This document shows positions 44,902 through 54,305 of a stretch of 64,000 nt of DNA, one piece after another. Below the pieces are notes generated by a model that searched no databases, was not told where the DNA came from, and saw only the letters and a list, made by a program, of their open reading frames with translations. The position numbers and the translations under genes are program-made. The DNA is from Mesorhizobium liriopis (GTDB lineage: Bacteria; Pseudomonadota; Alphaproteobacteria; Rhizobiales; Rhizobiaceae): positions 124,001 through 188,000 of the forward strand of contig NZ_JAMXQS010000004.1 of assembly GCF_024053505.1 (NCBI RefSeq), in the 5' to 3' direction. The first letter of the stretch is position 1, and each line of letters starts with the position of its first letter.

Positions 44902-45114
44902 ATGCCGCAATCCGGCACCGTAAAATTCTTCAATCACGCGAAGGGCTTCGGCTTCATCACGCCCGATGACGGCCAGAAGGACGTATTCGTGCACATCTCC
45001 GCCGTACAGGCCTCTGGGCTTCCGGGCCTCGAAGACGGCCAGAAGGTAAGTTTCGACACTGAGCCGGACAAGCGCGGCAAAGGCCCAAAAGCCATCAACC
45101 TGACGATCGGCTGA
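44902..45114 (+). CDS. cold-shock protein, CspA family (copy 2)
   Basis: 70 residues from the ATG at 44902. RNP1 KGFGFI and RNP2 VFVHIS are intact, and the rest ([30 protein letters not shown]) is close to copy 1. The two genes lie in tandem 384 bp apart and share an upstream leader block, so they arose by duplication of gene plus leader. Confidence 0.95.
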   Translation: MPQSGTVKFFNHAKGFGFITPDDGQKDVFVHISAVQASGLPGLEDGQKVSFDTEPDKRGKGPKAINLTIG

Positions 45115-45131
45115 AGTCGGCACGATCCCGT

Positions 45132-45159
45132 GCCGCCCGCGACGTCTTGCGCGGGCGGC
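45132..45159. terminator. strong hairpin between convergent csp and GMC genes
   Basis: GCCGCCCGCG (45132-45141) and CGCGGGCGGC (45150-45159) form a 10-bp perfect stem with an 8-nt loop. No T-run follows, so it may serve as a bidirectional 3'-end barrier. Confidence 0.55.
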
Positions 45160-46776
45160 TCAAGCATTGTCTTCCAGAACGAGAGCGGCGCCCTTCGCAC
45201 CGGTCACGATGGCAGCGGCGTTGGTGTTGCCCGCGATGATGTTCGGGAAAATCGAGGCATCGATCACCCGAAGACCGGCGATGCCGTGAACCCGCAAGCG
45301 TGCATCCACGACTGCTTCTCGTGCATCGGGACCCATCCTGCACGTCGAGACGGGGTGGTAGACCGTGCCGGAGCGGCAGCGGAAATCCGCGATCAGTTCG
45401 TCGTCCGATTGGCACGCCGCGCCAGGAAGCATCTCCTCTTCCGTGATGGCGCGGATCGGCTCCTGCGCTGCGATGCGGCGAAGGAACTTTACCGCGTCGA
45501 GCATCTCCCCAACATCGTGATCGGTCGAGAAGGCATTCGCGACGATGCGCGGTGGTGCAAGCGGGTCCGCTGAACGAATGGCTATATGCCCGACGCTGGT
45601 GGGACGACAGTTGGATAGCCCGATGGAGAAGCCGGGCCATGGATCGGGGGACAGGATCGGGCGCTCGCCCGCGCGCGGCAGGACGGTCGAGAAAGCCTGG
45701 AAATAGAGTTGCATGTTGGGGCGGGAACGGTCCGGCCGGGTCCGGAAAAAACCACCACCCTGATTCATGCTCATCGACAGCGGCCCGCGCCGCAGGAGCA
45801 GGTATTGCGAGCCTGCCAGAGCCTTTCCCCACCAAGGCCGCAGCAGTTGGTTGAGCGTCGGCAGTTTCGCTTTCCAAGTGTAGTTGATGCCCAGATGATC
45901 CTGCAGGTTTTGACCGACCTGTGGGCTTTCGTGGACCGCTTCCATGCCATGTTCGCGGAGAAGCGCAGCGGGTCCGATGCCGGACAGCTGCAACAGTTGC
46001 GGCGAGTTCACGGAACCGCCGCTCAGGATGACTTCACGGCCGGCGTGGACCCGTAGGCTTTTCCCGTGCTGTCTGAATTCGATGCCGACTGCCCGTTTGC
46101 CTTCGAACAAAATGCGCGTGGCGAGCGCGCTGGTTTCGACGCGCAGGTTCGGTCGCCTCATGGCAGGGCGCAGGAACGCACGCGCGGCCGACATGCGGCG
46201 TCCATTGCGCGTCGTCAGCTGGTAGATCCCCACGCCCTCCTGATGCTCTCCGTTGAAATCCTCGTTGAGGGCTAGGCCGGCCTCATGCGCGGCGCGCAGG
46301 AAACGAGCGGTCAGCGGATGAACGTGCCGGCGGTTGTCGGTGACATGCACCGGCCCGCCTTGTCCGCGCCATTCATCAGCGCCGGCCTCGTTGTCTTCCA
46401 CCGCCTTGAAGACGGGAAGGAGATCATCGTAGCCCCAGCCGGGATTACCTTGATCGCGCCAATCGTCGAAGTCGGCGGGGTGGCCACGTACCCAGACCAT
46501 GGCATTGATGGAACTCGACCCGCCGAGCACCTTGCCGCGCGGCCAGTGGTCGGCATTGCCGGCCAAGCCGGGGTCAGGCTCGGCGCTGTAATTCCAGTTG
46601 ACCTTCGGGTCCATGAAGGTTTTGCCGTAGCCCAGCGGCATCTGTACGAAAAAGCGCCGGTCGCTGCCGCCCGCCTCGATCAGCAAAACGGTGAAGCGCC
46701 CGTTTGCGGAGAGGCGTTCGGCCACCACGGAGCCCGCCGAACCCGCACCGACGATGATGAAATCATAAATCTGCAT
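45160..46776 (-). CDS. GMC family FAD oxidoreductase (choline dehydrogenase-like)
   Basis: 538 residues from the ATG at 46776; a GTG at 46827 is an alternative. The FAD-binding Rossmann motif is VGAGSAGSVVAERL near the start, the first GMC signature is KVLGGSSSINAMVWVRGHP, the second is SGGSVNSPQLLQLSGIGP, and the C-terminal active-site His lies in VYHPVSTCRMGPDA with Asn in AGNTNAAAIV. All catalytic residues are present. It oxidises an alcohol substrate; choline is only one option, and no bet gene is nearby. Confidence 0.92.
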   Translation of the reverse strand: MQIYDFIIVGAGSAGSVVAERLSANGRFTVLLIEAGGSDRRFFVQMPLGYGKTFMDPKVNWNYSAEPDPGLAGNADHWPRGKVLGGSSSINAMVWVRGHPADFDDWRDQGNPGWGYDDLLPVFKAVEDNEAGADEWRGQGGPVHVTDNRRHVHPLTARFLRAAHEAGLALNEDFNGEHQEGVGIYQLTTRNGRRMSAARAFLRPAMRRPNLRVETSALATRILFEGKRAVGIEFRQHGKSLRVHAGREVILSGGSVNSPQLLQLSGIGPAALLREHGMEAVHESPQVGQNLQDHLGINYTWKAKLPTLNQLLRPWWGKALAGSQYLLLRRGPLSMSMNQGGGFFRTRPDRSRPNMQLYFQAFSTVLPRAGERPILSPDPWPGFSIGLSNCRPTSVGHIAIRSADPLAPPRIVANAFSTDHDVGEMLDAVKFLRRIAAQEPIRAITEEEMLPGAACQSDDELIADFRCRSGTVYHPVSTCRMGPDAREAVVDARLRVHGIAGLRVIDASIFPNIIAGNTNAAAIVTGAKGAALVLEDNA

Positions 46777-46889
46777 GGGGAATTGGTCGCGCGGGGCTGC
46801 GTGTTCCCGCTGCGCTTCTTCCGTCACCGCTTGTGAGAAAAGCGACTGCGTTGACGCATCCCTTGCTGCCCCGTAACCCCTGATCCGAA

Positions 46890-47312
46890 ATGGAGCTCGA
46901 GCCCTTGACCGATCAAGCCCGCCCCGAAGGCGAACTCACTTTGCGCACGCTCGCCATGCCGGCCGACGCCAATGCGGCGGGTGATATTTTCGGCGGCTGG
47001 GTCATGGCACAGATGGATCTGGCATCCGGCATTCGCGCAGCAGAACGCGCAAGAGGGCGCGTGGTGACGGCCGCGGTCAAGGAAATGTCCTTCGCCAAGC
47101 CGATGAAGGTCGGCGACACGCTCTGCATCTACACGCGCGTGGCGCGTGTCGGAAACACATCCATCACGCTCAAGGTGGAGGCTTGGGCGCAGCGCTACCT
47201 GTCGCATCTGATGGAAAAGGTGACCTATGCGGATTTCGTGATGGTCGCACTCGACGGTGACGGGCGGCCGACCCCGGTGCCCCCGGAGGACAGCACGGTC
47301 GGACCGAGCTGA
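46890..47312 (+). CDS. acyl-CoA thioesterase (hotdog fold, YciA-like)
   Basis: 140 residues. The hotdog acyl-CoA hydrolase pattern is ANAAGDIFGGWVMAQMD (about 29-45), with the catalytic Asp, then GRVVTAAVKEMSFAKPMKVG and EAWAQRY. It hydrolyses acyl-CoA to free acid and CoA, probably as a hexamer in the cytosol. It is divergent from the GMC oxidoreductase, so the intervening 113 bp hold both promoters. Its stop is 3 bp from the convergent LysE gene. Confidence 0.92.
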   Translation: MELEPLTDQARPEGELTLRTLAMPADANAAGDIFGGWVMAQMDLASGIRAAERARGRVVTAAVKEMSFAKPMKVGDTLCIYTRVARVGNTSITLKVEAWAQRYLSHLMEKVTYADFVMVALDGDGRPTPVPPEDSTVGPS

Positions 47313-47315
47313 GTC

Positions 47316-47954
47316 TCACGCGCTCGCATGCCAGCCTTGCCACAAGGTGAGGCCGGCCACGAGGATCAGAAGCAGGCCTGCGCTCCGGCCTATCCAGGTC
47401 GTGATGTCGGGCCGACCGACAAGGAGGTTGCGGCTCTCGCTGGCTGCAAATGCCAGGCCGCCATATACCACGAACTGCGCGAATACCGTGATGATGCCCA
47501 GGGCAGTCGCCTGCTGCCAGAGCGGTCCGTGGACCGGCCGTATGAACTGCGGGAATACCGAAAGCACGAAGAGATAGGCTTTCGGGTTGATAAGGCAGGT
47601 GACGAGGCCCTGGCGGAAGGCGATAAAGGCTGAACGGTTCTGCACCTTGTCGACACCATCCACCGTGATGCTGCTGCGGGCGAGCGTCCAGCCGATCCAT
47701 GCCATGTAACCGGCACCTGCGATCAGCATCAGCTTCACCAGCCCCGGCATCCATTGGAGCACAAGGCCCAAACCCACCGCGCCGAACAGTGCATGGGCGG
47801 CGCCTCCCAGCATCACGCCACTCGTGGCGGCAAGTCCCGCTCGGCGTCCTCCCGTGAGCGCATTGGCGAGCACGAACAGCATATCCATGCCCGGTACGAT
47901 CACGATGCCGAAGACGAGCAGCGCATAGAGCCAAAGAGTTTCGGTATAGGTCAT
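47316..47954 (-). CDS. LysE family amino-acid exporter
   Basis: 212 residues with about six membrane helices. The family start is TLWLYALLVFGIVIVPGMDM, followed by ALTGGRRAGLAATSGVMLGG and a later FRQGLVTCLINPKAYLFVLS. The substrate (amino acid or homoserine lactone) cannot be told. It is divergent from a WYL-domain regulator 78 bp away, which may control it. Confidence 0.92.
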   Translation of the reverse strand: MTYTETLWLYALLVFGIVIVPGMDMLFVLANALTGGRRAGLAATSGVMLGGAAHALFGAVGLGLVLQWMPGLVKLMLIAGAGYMAWIGWTLARSSITVDGVDKVQNRSAFIAFRQGLVTCLINPKAYLFVLSVFPQFIRPVHGPLWQQATALGIITVFAQFVVYGGLAFAASESRNLLVGRPDITTWIGRSAGLLLILVAGLTLWQGWHASA

Positions 47955-48032
47955 GGACTGTCCTCGGGGTTTCGACGAGGAGGGCTTTAAGATACCGCTA
48001 TGGCCAGCGCTGTGTCAGTTGAGGAGCCGCCC

Positions 48033-48755
48033 ATGCGCAAGGCTACGCGCCTCTTCGAGATCATCCAGATCCTGCAACTTGCCAAGAAGCCGGTCACGGC
48101 ACAGACCTTGGCCGCCCGCATGGAGGTGGCACAGCGTTCGATCTATCGCGATATCGCAGCGCTGCAGGCCATGCGCGTGCCGATCGAGGGCGAGCGCGGG
48201 ATCGGCTACATCCTGCGGCCGGGTTTCACGCTGCCACCGCTGATGTTCACGGTGGAAGAAAAGGAGGCCGTGGTTCTGGCGCTCGCACTTCTCCAACGAA
48301 CCGGCGATGGAGCGCTGAAACAGGCAGCGCAGCGGGTGACCAGCAAGATCGCAGCGACGATCCCACCACCTCTGCGCCGTGCCTTGGATGCCAAGGCGAT
48401 CCATGCATGGGGATCGGTGGCGCTGTCGCCTGAAGGAATCGAGCTCGCGCTGGTGCGTCAGGCCATCCGTGATGAGCAGAAGATTTTCATCCGCTATCGG
48501 GACGAAAAGGGAAGCGAGACGGAGCGGACGATCCGTCCCATTGCGCTGATCTACTATTCGGAAACGGCGAACATCGTCGCGTGGTGTGAGTTGCGGGAAG
48601 CGCTGCGAAACTTTCGCACGGAGCGGGTTGCGGCAAGCGCGGCGCTGCCCGAGTTCTTTCGCGGAGACGGGGACAGATTGCGGAAGGCGTGGATAGCCGG
48701 CTGGGACATTAATCGGCCTGCTTCAAGGCAAACCGCACCGCTCAGTGCCGGGTGA
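48033..48755 (+). CDS. YafY-type transcriptional regulator (HTH plus WYL domain)
   Basis: 240 residues from the ATG at 48033 with GAGGAG upstream. An HTH_11 domain is at about 5-60 (ATRLFEIIQILQLAKKPVTA, TLAARMEVAQRSIYRDIAAL). A WYL domain is at about 135-225 (IRDEQKIFIRYRDEKGSETE; RTIRPIALIYYSETANIVAW). WYL domains sense small ligands or nucleic acids. It is divergent from the LysE exporter and overlaps the convergent TonB-domain gene by 14 bp. Confidence 0.92.
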   Translation: MRKATRLFEIIQILQLAKKPVTAQTLAARMEVAQRSIYRDIAALQAMRVPIEGERGIGYILRPGFTLPPLMFTVEEKEAVVLALALLQRTGDGALKQAAQRVTSKIAATIPPPLRRALDAKAIHAWGSVALSPEGIELALVRQAIRDEQKIFIRYRDEKGSETERTIRPIALIYYSETANIVAWCELREALRNFRTERVAASAALPEFFRGDGDRLRKAWIAGWDINRPASRQTAPLSAG

Positions 48756-49650
48756 TGTCGGCGCCATCTCGTATACCTCGGAACGTCGCCAAGTTTTCGC
48801 CTTCGTTTACCAGGCAGGCCATCATGATCGAGCCGCCGGGACGCGAGAGTGATGAAAGAAATGCGCGCCTGCCCATGCTTTTCGCTGCGTCTTCCGGTTT
48901 CATCACCAGTTCGACGACCGTGCCGTCACGATAGGGCGAAAGCTCGGTCTTTTCGATCTCGCCGGGTTCGAGGCCGAATGCCGTGCGCATCAGATCGATG
49001 ATGGCGGTCAGGCGGCTCGGTGCATCGGGTTCAGGCTCCTGTGCGCTGTTCGCGGCTTCGAAACGGACTGCGCAGATCTTTTCGGGTGCCGGCGTTGGCG
49101 TTTCCGACATACGCGTTTCGGGTGTGGGCTGCTCGGGCAGTTCGACGACATCGAGCACGAGCTCATGTGGCAGACTGCCTCTCGGTGCTGCGATCGAGAA
49201 AGGCTGCGGCACTTCGAGACGATAGCCGGCATTCGTGTCGGCATAGAGCTTCATTCGCTGGCCGGACGGCACGTCGAGTTGAAAACGGACCGGGACCTGG
49301 ACGGTCAATGGCTCTTGCTTCATGTCCGGTGCAAAGGCCGGCAGCCGGCCAGTGCGCCGTACCATATCGATTGCCTCCGCATCGATTGCCGGCACGCCTG
49401 ACGGCTTAGCGACCTCCACCTGCGTGATCGACCCGTCGGGCAGCACATTCAGCTTGATCTGTGTGGTGGCGCTGCCACCGATCCCATCCGCGCCCGTTCC
49501 TTGTCGCTTGTAGCGCGCGATGGTCTGCTGCGCGCTCGCCATCCACTCGCGCTTGTTGGTGATGGCAGGCGCCTCGATCAGCGCTTCTTCAGCCGAGGCC
49601 GAACCGACCAGAAGCGAGGTTGCGGCAAGCAGATGGACAAGTCTCAACAT
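48742..49650 (-). CDS. periplasmic protein with TonB C-terminal domain
   Basis: 302 residues from the ATG at 49650. A cleavable signal peptide (MLRLVHLLAATSLLVGSASA) replaces the usual TonB anchor and Pro-rich spacer. The TonB fold is at about 50-125 (TTQIKLNVLPDGSITQVEVA; IDAEAIDMVRRTGRLPAF). A further domain of about 150 residues follows, with CAVRFEAANSA and IIDLMRTAFGLEPGE and a late MMACLVNEGENL. So it is not a classic energy-coupling TonB. It starts 9 bp after the CNNM/CBS gene, with which it is co-transcribed. Function unknown. Confidence 0.8.
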   Translation of the reverse strand: MLRLVHLLAATSLLVGSASAEEALIEAPAITNKREWMASAQQTIARYKRQGTGADGIGGSATTQIKLNVLPDGSITQVEVAKPSGVPAIDAEAIDMVRRTGRLPAFAPDMKQEPLTVQVPVRFQLDVPSGQRMKLYADTNAGYRLEVPQPFSIAAPRGSLPHELVLDVVELPEQPTPETRMSETPTPAPEKICAVRFEAANSAQEPEPDAPSRLTAIIDLMRTAFGLEPGEIEKTELSPYRDGTVVELVMKPEDAAKSMGRRAFLSSLSRPGGSIMMACLVNEGENLATFRGIRDGADITRH

Positions 49651-49659
49651 GGACAATCG

Positions 49660-51006
49660 TCAGTTTTGCAGAAGCCCCTCGCGATGTGGGCTCGGCATGC
49701 GACTGGCGATCAGCTTGTCGATACGGCGGCCGTCGAGATCGACGACCTCGAAGCGCCAGCCTTGAGCGTTGAGCGTCTCGCCGGCATTGGGAAGGTGATG
49801 GAGCACGGACAGGATGAAGCCCGCCGCCGTCTCATAGTCGCGATTTTCGGGCAACTCGATATTGAGCAGTTCGGCCATCTCGTCGGCGGGCATGAAGCCT
49901 GCGATCAGCCAGGATCCGTCGTCACGTTGAACGAAGGACGGCTCATCCTCGTCGAGGTCGGCGCGGAACACGCCGGTGATGGCTTCCAGAATGTCGGCAG
50001 GTGTCACAAGGCCTTCGAAGTGGCCATACTCGTCGTGCACGAGCGCCATCGGCACATCCGATTCGCGTAGCGTCGAAAGCACGTCGAGCGCATCCGCCTG
50101 ATCGAGCACGATAGGGGCTTCGCGAACGTGCTTGCGCGGATCGAACGGTTCGTTGGCGATCATCGAAGCCAGCACTTCGCGGGTGTGGATCACACCGATC
50201 ATCGAATCGACCGAGCCTTCGCCCACCGGCAGGCGCGAGTGGGGGCTGGCGAGCAGCAGCGCCTTGCTCGTTTCCTCATCGGCCTCGAGGTTGAGCCAAT
50301 CGACCTCGGTGCGCGGGGTCATCACGCCGCGCACCGCGCGGTCACCCAAGCGCATCACGCCGGCGATCATGCGGCGCTCATCCGATTCCAGAACGCCGGC
50401 GCTTTCCGCTTCGGCGACGAGCATCTTGATCTCTTCGTCAGTGACCTTTTCCTCGCTCTCGCCGCGCTGGCCGAGAAGCCATAAAACGCCTCGTCCAGAA
50501 ATATCGAGGAGCCAGACGAGCGGAAGCGCGACCTTGGCGAGGACCGACATCGCTGGCGCCACGCGAGAGGCAACCGCCTCGGGGTCGCGGAGCGCAACCT
50601 GCTTGGGCACCAGTTCGCCGAGGATGAGAGAGCCATAGGTGATCAAGGCGACCACGATGCCCACGCCGAGCGCATCGGCGGCGCCTTGGCTCATGCCGGC
50701 ATCAGCGAGGGTGTTCGCCAGACGCTCGCCAAGCGTAGCGCCCGAGAAGGCACCAGAAAGAACACCGACCAGCGTGATGCCGATCTGGACCGATGACAGG
50801 AAGCGTCCGGGGTCTGCGCCGAGCCTCAAGGCGGTCTCTGCGCCGCTTACCTTGCGCTCCGCCATGGCCTTGAGCCGGGCAGGGCGGGAAGACACCACGG
50901 CGAGTTCAGACATCGCGAGGAGACCGTTTACCAGCACCAGCGCGACAACAATTCCAATCTCGACGTAAATCATTCCCATTCCGAATAGAGACGAACCGTA
51001 GGACAA
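49660..51006 (-). CDS. CNNM/CBS domain membrane protein (hemolysin C-like)
   Basis: 448 residues. The DUF21 (CNNM) transmembrane domain is at about 10-195 with four helices (IGIVVALVLVNGLLAMSELA; YGSLILGELVPKQVALRDPE). A CBS pair is at about 210-335 (RLGDRAVRGVMTPRTEVDWL; LVHDEYGHFEGLVTPADILE). A CorC/HlyC transporter-associated domain is at about 350-435. Related proteins influence magnesium or cobalt transport; the hemolysin name is historical. An internal ATG (50973) is an alternative start. Confidence 0.93.
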   Translation of the reverse strand: MSYGSSLFGMGMIYVEIGIVVALVLVNGLLAMSELAVVSSRPARLKAMAERKVSGAETALRLGADPGRFLSSVQIGITLVGVLSGAFSGATLGERLANTLADAGMSQGAADALGVGIVVALITYGSLILGELVPKQVALRDPEAVASRVAPAMSVLAKVALPLVWLLDISGRGVLWLLGQRGESEEKVTDEEIKMLVAEAESAGVLESDERRMIAGVMRLGDRAVRGVMTPRTEVDWLNLEADEETSKALLLASPHSRLPVGEGSVDSMIGVIHTREVLASMIANEPFDPRKHVREAPIVLDQADALDVLSTLRESDVPMALVHDEYGHFEGLVTPADILEAITGVFRADLDEDEPSFVQRDDGSWLIAGFMPADEMAELLNIELPENRDYETAAGFILSVLHHLPNAGETLNAQGWRFEVVDLDGRRIDKLIASRMPSPHREGLLQN

Positions 51007-51053
51007 GCTCGCGCCTGCCCCTCAGGTTCCAACAGGGAACACTCTATCGCAGA

Positions 51054-51878
51054 TCAGCGGCAGGCGCGGTAGCCGTTTCTTCGGTCCTTGATGTCGAAGT
51101 GGAAGTGGTTGCGGTGGTCGTAATTGTAGCCCGGCCCCAGAACCGTGGTGAAATACGAGCAGCCGTCCGCGCGAACATTGTTGAGCAGGCCCTTCTGTCG
51201 GAAGGAGAAAAAGCCCGGCTTCTTCACATCGATCTTGTCGCCATTGTTGAGCTCGATCGCCATCACGTCGAGCGCATTGCCCTTGGAATGCTCGGAGGCC
51301 ACGGATGTGCGTGCGATCTTGCGGCAGGAGTAGCTCGACCCCTGATGAATGGTGCGCACGCCCGAGAAGTAGCGCCAGCGGGCGGACGGCACGAGCTCCT
51401 TTTTCGTCCATTCGGCGAAGGCAAGCGCCATCTGGCATGAAAGCGTCGCGGCCGGCCTCATCTCGACGCTGCCGATAGCGGAAACCTTGACCGGCTGGTC
51501 GATGCGGCATGCACCACCCTCGTCGATGGGCGCCAGCGGCGTGTATGCCACGTCGAGCTTTTCGAGCTGGCGGCGGCAATCGGCTTCCTCTGCACTCAAC
51601 TGGATCATCGGCGAGGCCGGCGGGTCCATGCGCGGATAGCCGACCAGATAGGGATCGGAGGGAACCAGCCGCTGGAAGCCGCCGCTTTCCTCGTCGTCCA
51701 CGGCCGGATCGAGCGGCGCTGACATGGGTGCCGATACGGGTGCAGACATCGGCGCAAGGGTGGCCGTGGGGCGCGGTCCGTCCATGTCGAGCACGCCATC
51801 GGTCGAACAGGCGGAAAGGACTGACGAAAGCGCCAGAAGCGCCGTGAGCTTCCGCAATTCCATTCGTTTCAAGATCAT
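51054..51878 (-). CDS. extensin-like family lipoprotein
   Basis: 274 residues. The signal peptide ends in the lipobox LSAC (about residue 24), then a Met/Pro/Ala-rich linker. The C-terminal about 170 residues are the extensin-like family. A SEHSKGNALD motif and a later DHRNHFHFD are visible, which look like the SxHxxGxAxD and HxH zinc-binding motifs of LAS metallopeptidases (M15-type). Several Cys pairs suggest disulfides, as expected for a periplasmic domain. A related gene without a lipobox lies 142 bp further on the same strand. Confidence 0.88.
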   Translation of the reverse strand: MILKRMELRKLTALLALSSVLSACSTDGVLDMDGPRPTATLAPMSAPVSAPMSAPLDPAVDDEESGGFQRLVPSDPYLVGYPRMDPPASPMIQLSAEEADCRRQLEKLDVAYTPLAPIDEGGACRIDQPVKVSAIGSVEMRPAATLSCQMALAFAEWTKKELVPSARWRYFSGVRTIHQGSSYSCRKIARTSVASEHSKGNALDVMAIELNNGDKIDVKKPGFFSFRQKGLLNNVRADGCSYFTTVLGPGYNYDHRNHFHFDIKDRRNGYRACR

Positions 51879-52020
51879 CGCAATCGCCTTGGATTGGCGA
51901 GGACGTTAGCGGTGAAGAGTAAACGAAGGCTGGCGAGAAGGTTAACAGGCTCTCTCAGTCAGACGCGACCCGGCGAAGCGCATCGCCCTGACCACACGAC
52001 CGTCCCATGTTTGTACATGC

Positions 52021-53175
52021 CTACTGGCAGAACGTCCCGCCATTCTTGCGTTCGGCCAGGTCGAGATGAAGATGCGTGGCGTGATCCGCGTCGCTGCCTG
52101 GCCCGAGCACGGTCTTGAACGGGCCACAGGCGCGCTTGCGCACTTCGCGCAGGAACTCTTCGCCCTTATCGCCAGGAACGGGGCTGACCGAGAGCTCCGT
52201 CTTATCCGCAAACGAGAAGCTGCCGATGTCGAGCGCGTTGCCGAATGCGTGCTCGGAGAGTTTGTTGGTGCCGTGGCGGGGGCGGCACACATAGGCGGAG
52301 GCCTGTGAGAGCGAGACGAGATCGCTCGTCATCACTTCGCGGCTGAGCGGCTGAAGCGTTGAAATGGTGAAAGTGGCGGCAGCTTCGGCCGTGGCGCAAT
52401 TGAGCAACGCACCGGGTTCGACCTTCACTTCCTTTGTCAGGCGAGTGAGGAGAATCGGAAAAGGCATGGAACACCCTGCTTCGGTGTCGCCTTCGGCCGG
52501 GCGGTCTTCGAATTCTGCGCCCAATCCCTTCAGCCGTGCTCGGCAGGCTTTTTCCGTTTCCGGCATGATGGCGGGCTGGGCCTTCGTTGCTGCTTCCGGC
52601 TTGGCTTCGGCAGGGGGCGTGGGAATAGGAGCGGGCTCGGTTGCTGGTGCTGGTGTCAGTGCCGGCTCAGTGGGATCGGGTGACGGAAGAGGGGCTTCCT
52701 GAGAACCCGGCAGTTCCTGTGGCTCCGTTGCCGGCTTTTCGGTTGGAACGGGAGCCTCTGTCGCAGAAGGCAACTCTTCCTTCGGCAGCTCGGGCGCGGT
52801 TGGTTGAGAGCCCATGGATGGCGCCGGCGATGTCTCGGCCGCGGGTGCTGCCGGTTCCGTCGGATCAGGCGTTGGGACCGGTGCCGACTGCCCCTGAGGC
52901 AGTTGCTGCGGCTCTTCCTGTGCGGGTGTCGCAGGATTTGCCGGGTCGGCGCCAGGGCGAACGGGCTGGGTTGCAGCGACGGCCGGGGTGGGGGACGCCT
53001 GAACCGCTGCTTTGGCGCGCGGCGTGCGATGACGCTTGCGGGTCTGCTTCTTTTTCTCGATCTGGGGAATCTGGAAGCTGCCCTCGGTGCGCTTCTGCGC
53101 ATAGGCCTCTCCTCCTGCTGGGAAAAGCAACAGAGAGGCGAATGCAAGCGAGACGAGGCGGGCGGCAATCTTCAT
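52021..53175 (-). CDS. extensin-like family protein with Pro/Glu-rich linker
   Basis: 384 residues. A signal peptide (cut after GEAYA) leads into a basic patch (KKKQTRKRHRTPRAKA) and about 140 residues of Pro, Glu, Thr and Ala. The C-terminal about 175 residues are the extensin-like domain with SEHAFGNALDIG and DADHATHLHLDL, again the SxHxxGxAxD and HxH pattern. The linker has repeated units such as TPDPTEPA and PSPDPTEPA. It is paralogous in its C-terminus with the lipoprotein next door. A cell-wall or periplasmic role is likely. Confidence 0.88.
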   Translation of the reverse strand: MKIAARLVSLAFASLLLFPAGGEAYAQKRTEGSFQIPQIEKKKQTRKRHRTPRAKAAVQASPTPAVAATQPVRPGADPANPATPAQEEPQQLPQGQSAPVPTPDPTEPAAPAAETSPAPSMGSQPTAPELPKEELPSATEAPVPTEKPATEPQELPGSQEAPLPSPDPTEPALTPAPATEPAPIPTPPAEAKPEAATKAQPAIMPETEKACRARLKGLGAEFEDRPAEGDTEAGCSMPFPILLTRLTKEVKVEPGALLNCATAEAAATFTISTLQPLSREVMTSDLVSLSQASAYVCRPRHGTNKLSEHAFGNALDIGSFSFADKTELSVSPVPGDKGEEFLREVRKRACGPFKTVLGPGSDADHATHLHLDLAERKNGGTFCQ

Positions 53176-53223
53176 AAACGATCAAGATGGCGCTTGGTCC
53201 GAACTCGGCAAGTTGCCCTTCGC

Positions 53224-54117
53224 TTATCCTGCGGCAGCACGACGCTTGGCGGCCCAGGCCGGCAAGGTTTCCACCGCGAGGATGGCCGCGAAGATGAGCG
53301 CACAGCCAAGGAAGCCGATGGGCTTCAAACGGTCGCCCATGAAAATTGCGCCGAAGAGAGCGGCGAAGATCGATTCGGACGCGAGCAGGATTGCGGCTGT
53401 CGGCGCGCTGACATGGGCCTGCGCCACCGCCTGAAGCGTGAAAGCGATGCCGCTCGAAACGACGCCTGCATAAAGCAGGGCCGGCAGCACACTGATCATC
53501 GCGGCCCAACTGACCTCCTCGGTCGCAAGCGCCGCAATCAGACCCAGTGTGGCGCAAACGATGAACTGCACCATGGAAAGGGTGACCGGCCGCCCCGTGC
53601 CGTTGGCGAAGCGACTGATGAAAACGAGCTGAAGCGCAAAGAACGCGGCACCGAGCACCGTCAGCCCGTCACCGATCACCAGCGCGCCGATCTGGCCACC
53701 CGACAACAGCCATATCCCGAGCATCGCGACGACGACCGCCGGCCAGACGATCGGATTCGGCCACTGCCGAAAAAGCAGCACGGCGAAGAGAGGCACCATC
53801 ACGACATAGAGCCCGGTCAGAAAGCCGGAATTGGTCACCGTTGTCGTCAGGAGCCCGATCTGCTGCGCTGCCGAGCCGGCGAACAGGAAGAAACCGATCA
53901 AGGCGAATACCAACCAGTCGCGTGAGCCGAGGCTGAGCGGGGCACGTCGTCCTTCGTGCAGGGCGAATGGCAGGATCACGAGGCTCGCCAGGCAAAACCG
54001 GATGGCGACGACGGTATTTGGCCCCAGCACTTCCATGGCCCGGGTCTGCGCCACGAAGCCGAAGCCCCATAATGCGCCGACAAGAAGAAGGATGAAACTT
54101 GCGGCGAGACGCGACAT
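53224..54117 (-). CDS. DMT family transporter (EamA)
   Basis: 297 residues from the ATG at 54117; a TTG six codons upstream is possible. Ten membrane helices in two EamA repeats are visible ([20 protein letters not shown]; first repeat ends near residue 145). Members export amino acids, nucleosides or other metabolites. No regulator is adjacent, so the substrate is open. It ends 48 bp from the start of the long extensin-like gene on the same strand. Confidence 0.92.
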   Translation of the reverse strand: MSRLAASFILLLVGALWGFGFVAQTRAMEVLGPNTVVAIRFCLASLVILPFALHEGRRAPLSLGSRDWLVFALIGFFLFAGSAAQQIGLLTTTVTNSGFLTGLYVVMVPLFAVLLFRQWPNPIVWPAVVVAMLGIWLLSGGQIGALVIGDGLTVLGAAFFALQLVFISRFANGTGRPVTLSMVQFIVCATLGLIAALATEEVSWAAMISVLPALLYAGVVSSGIAFTLQAVAQAHVSAPTAAILLASESIFAALFGAIFMGDRLKPIGFLGCALIFAAILAVETLPAWAAKRRAAAG

Positions 54118-54238
54118 CGATGGCCTGGAGGTCAAGAATTTCTGGCAGCTCTAGAAAGCTGTCAGTGCATGATCAAGTGCATCGGTTGCACTGATGATGG
54201 GCCACTGACTTTTGCGCGTGGAAATCGGATGTTGGCTT

Positions 54239-54247
54239 TGCTATATT
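54239..54247 (+). promoter_or_regulatory. greA: extended -10 promoter of greA
   Basis: TG-n-TATATT at 54239-54247 is an extended -10 element. No convincing -35 hexamer sits at the normal spacing. Transcription would start near 54254, just before the leader hairpin. Confidence 0.45.
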
Positions 54248-54262
54248 GCGTGCCGAACATGC

Positions 54263-54305
54263 AAGCGGTTCCGCCGGCTTACCGGCCGGCGGACCGCTTT
54301 CGTTT
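54263..54305 (+). terminator. intrinsic terminator in the greA leader
   Basis: AAGCGGTTCCGCCGGC (54263-54278) pairs with GCCGGCGGACCGCTT (54285-54299) with one bulge, around a 6-nt loop, and is followed by T-C-G-TTTT. It lies 9 bp after the probable start of transcription and 71 bp before the greA ATG, so it would attenuate greA. Confidence 0.75.
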
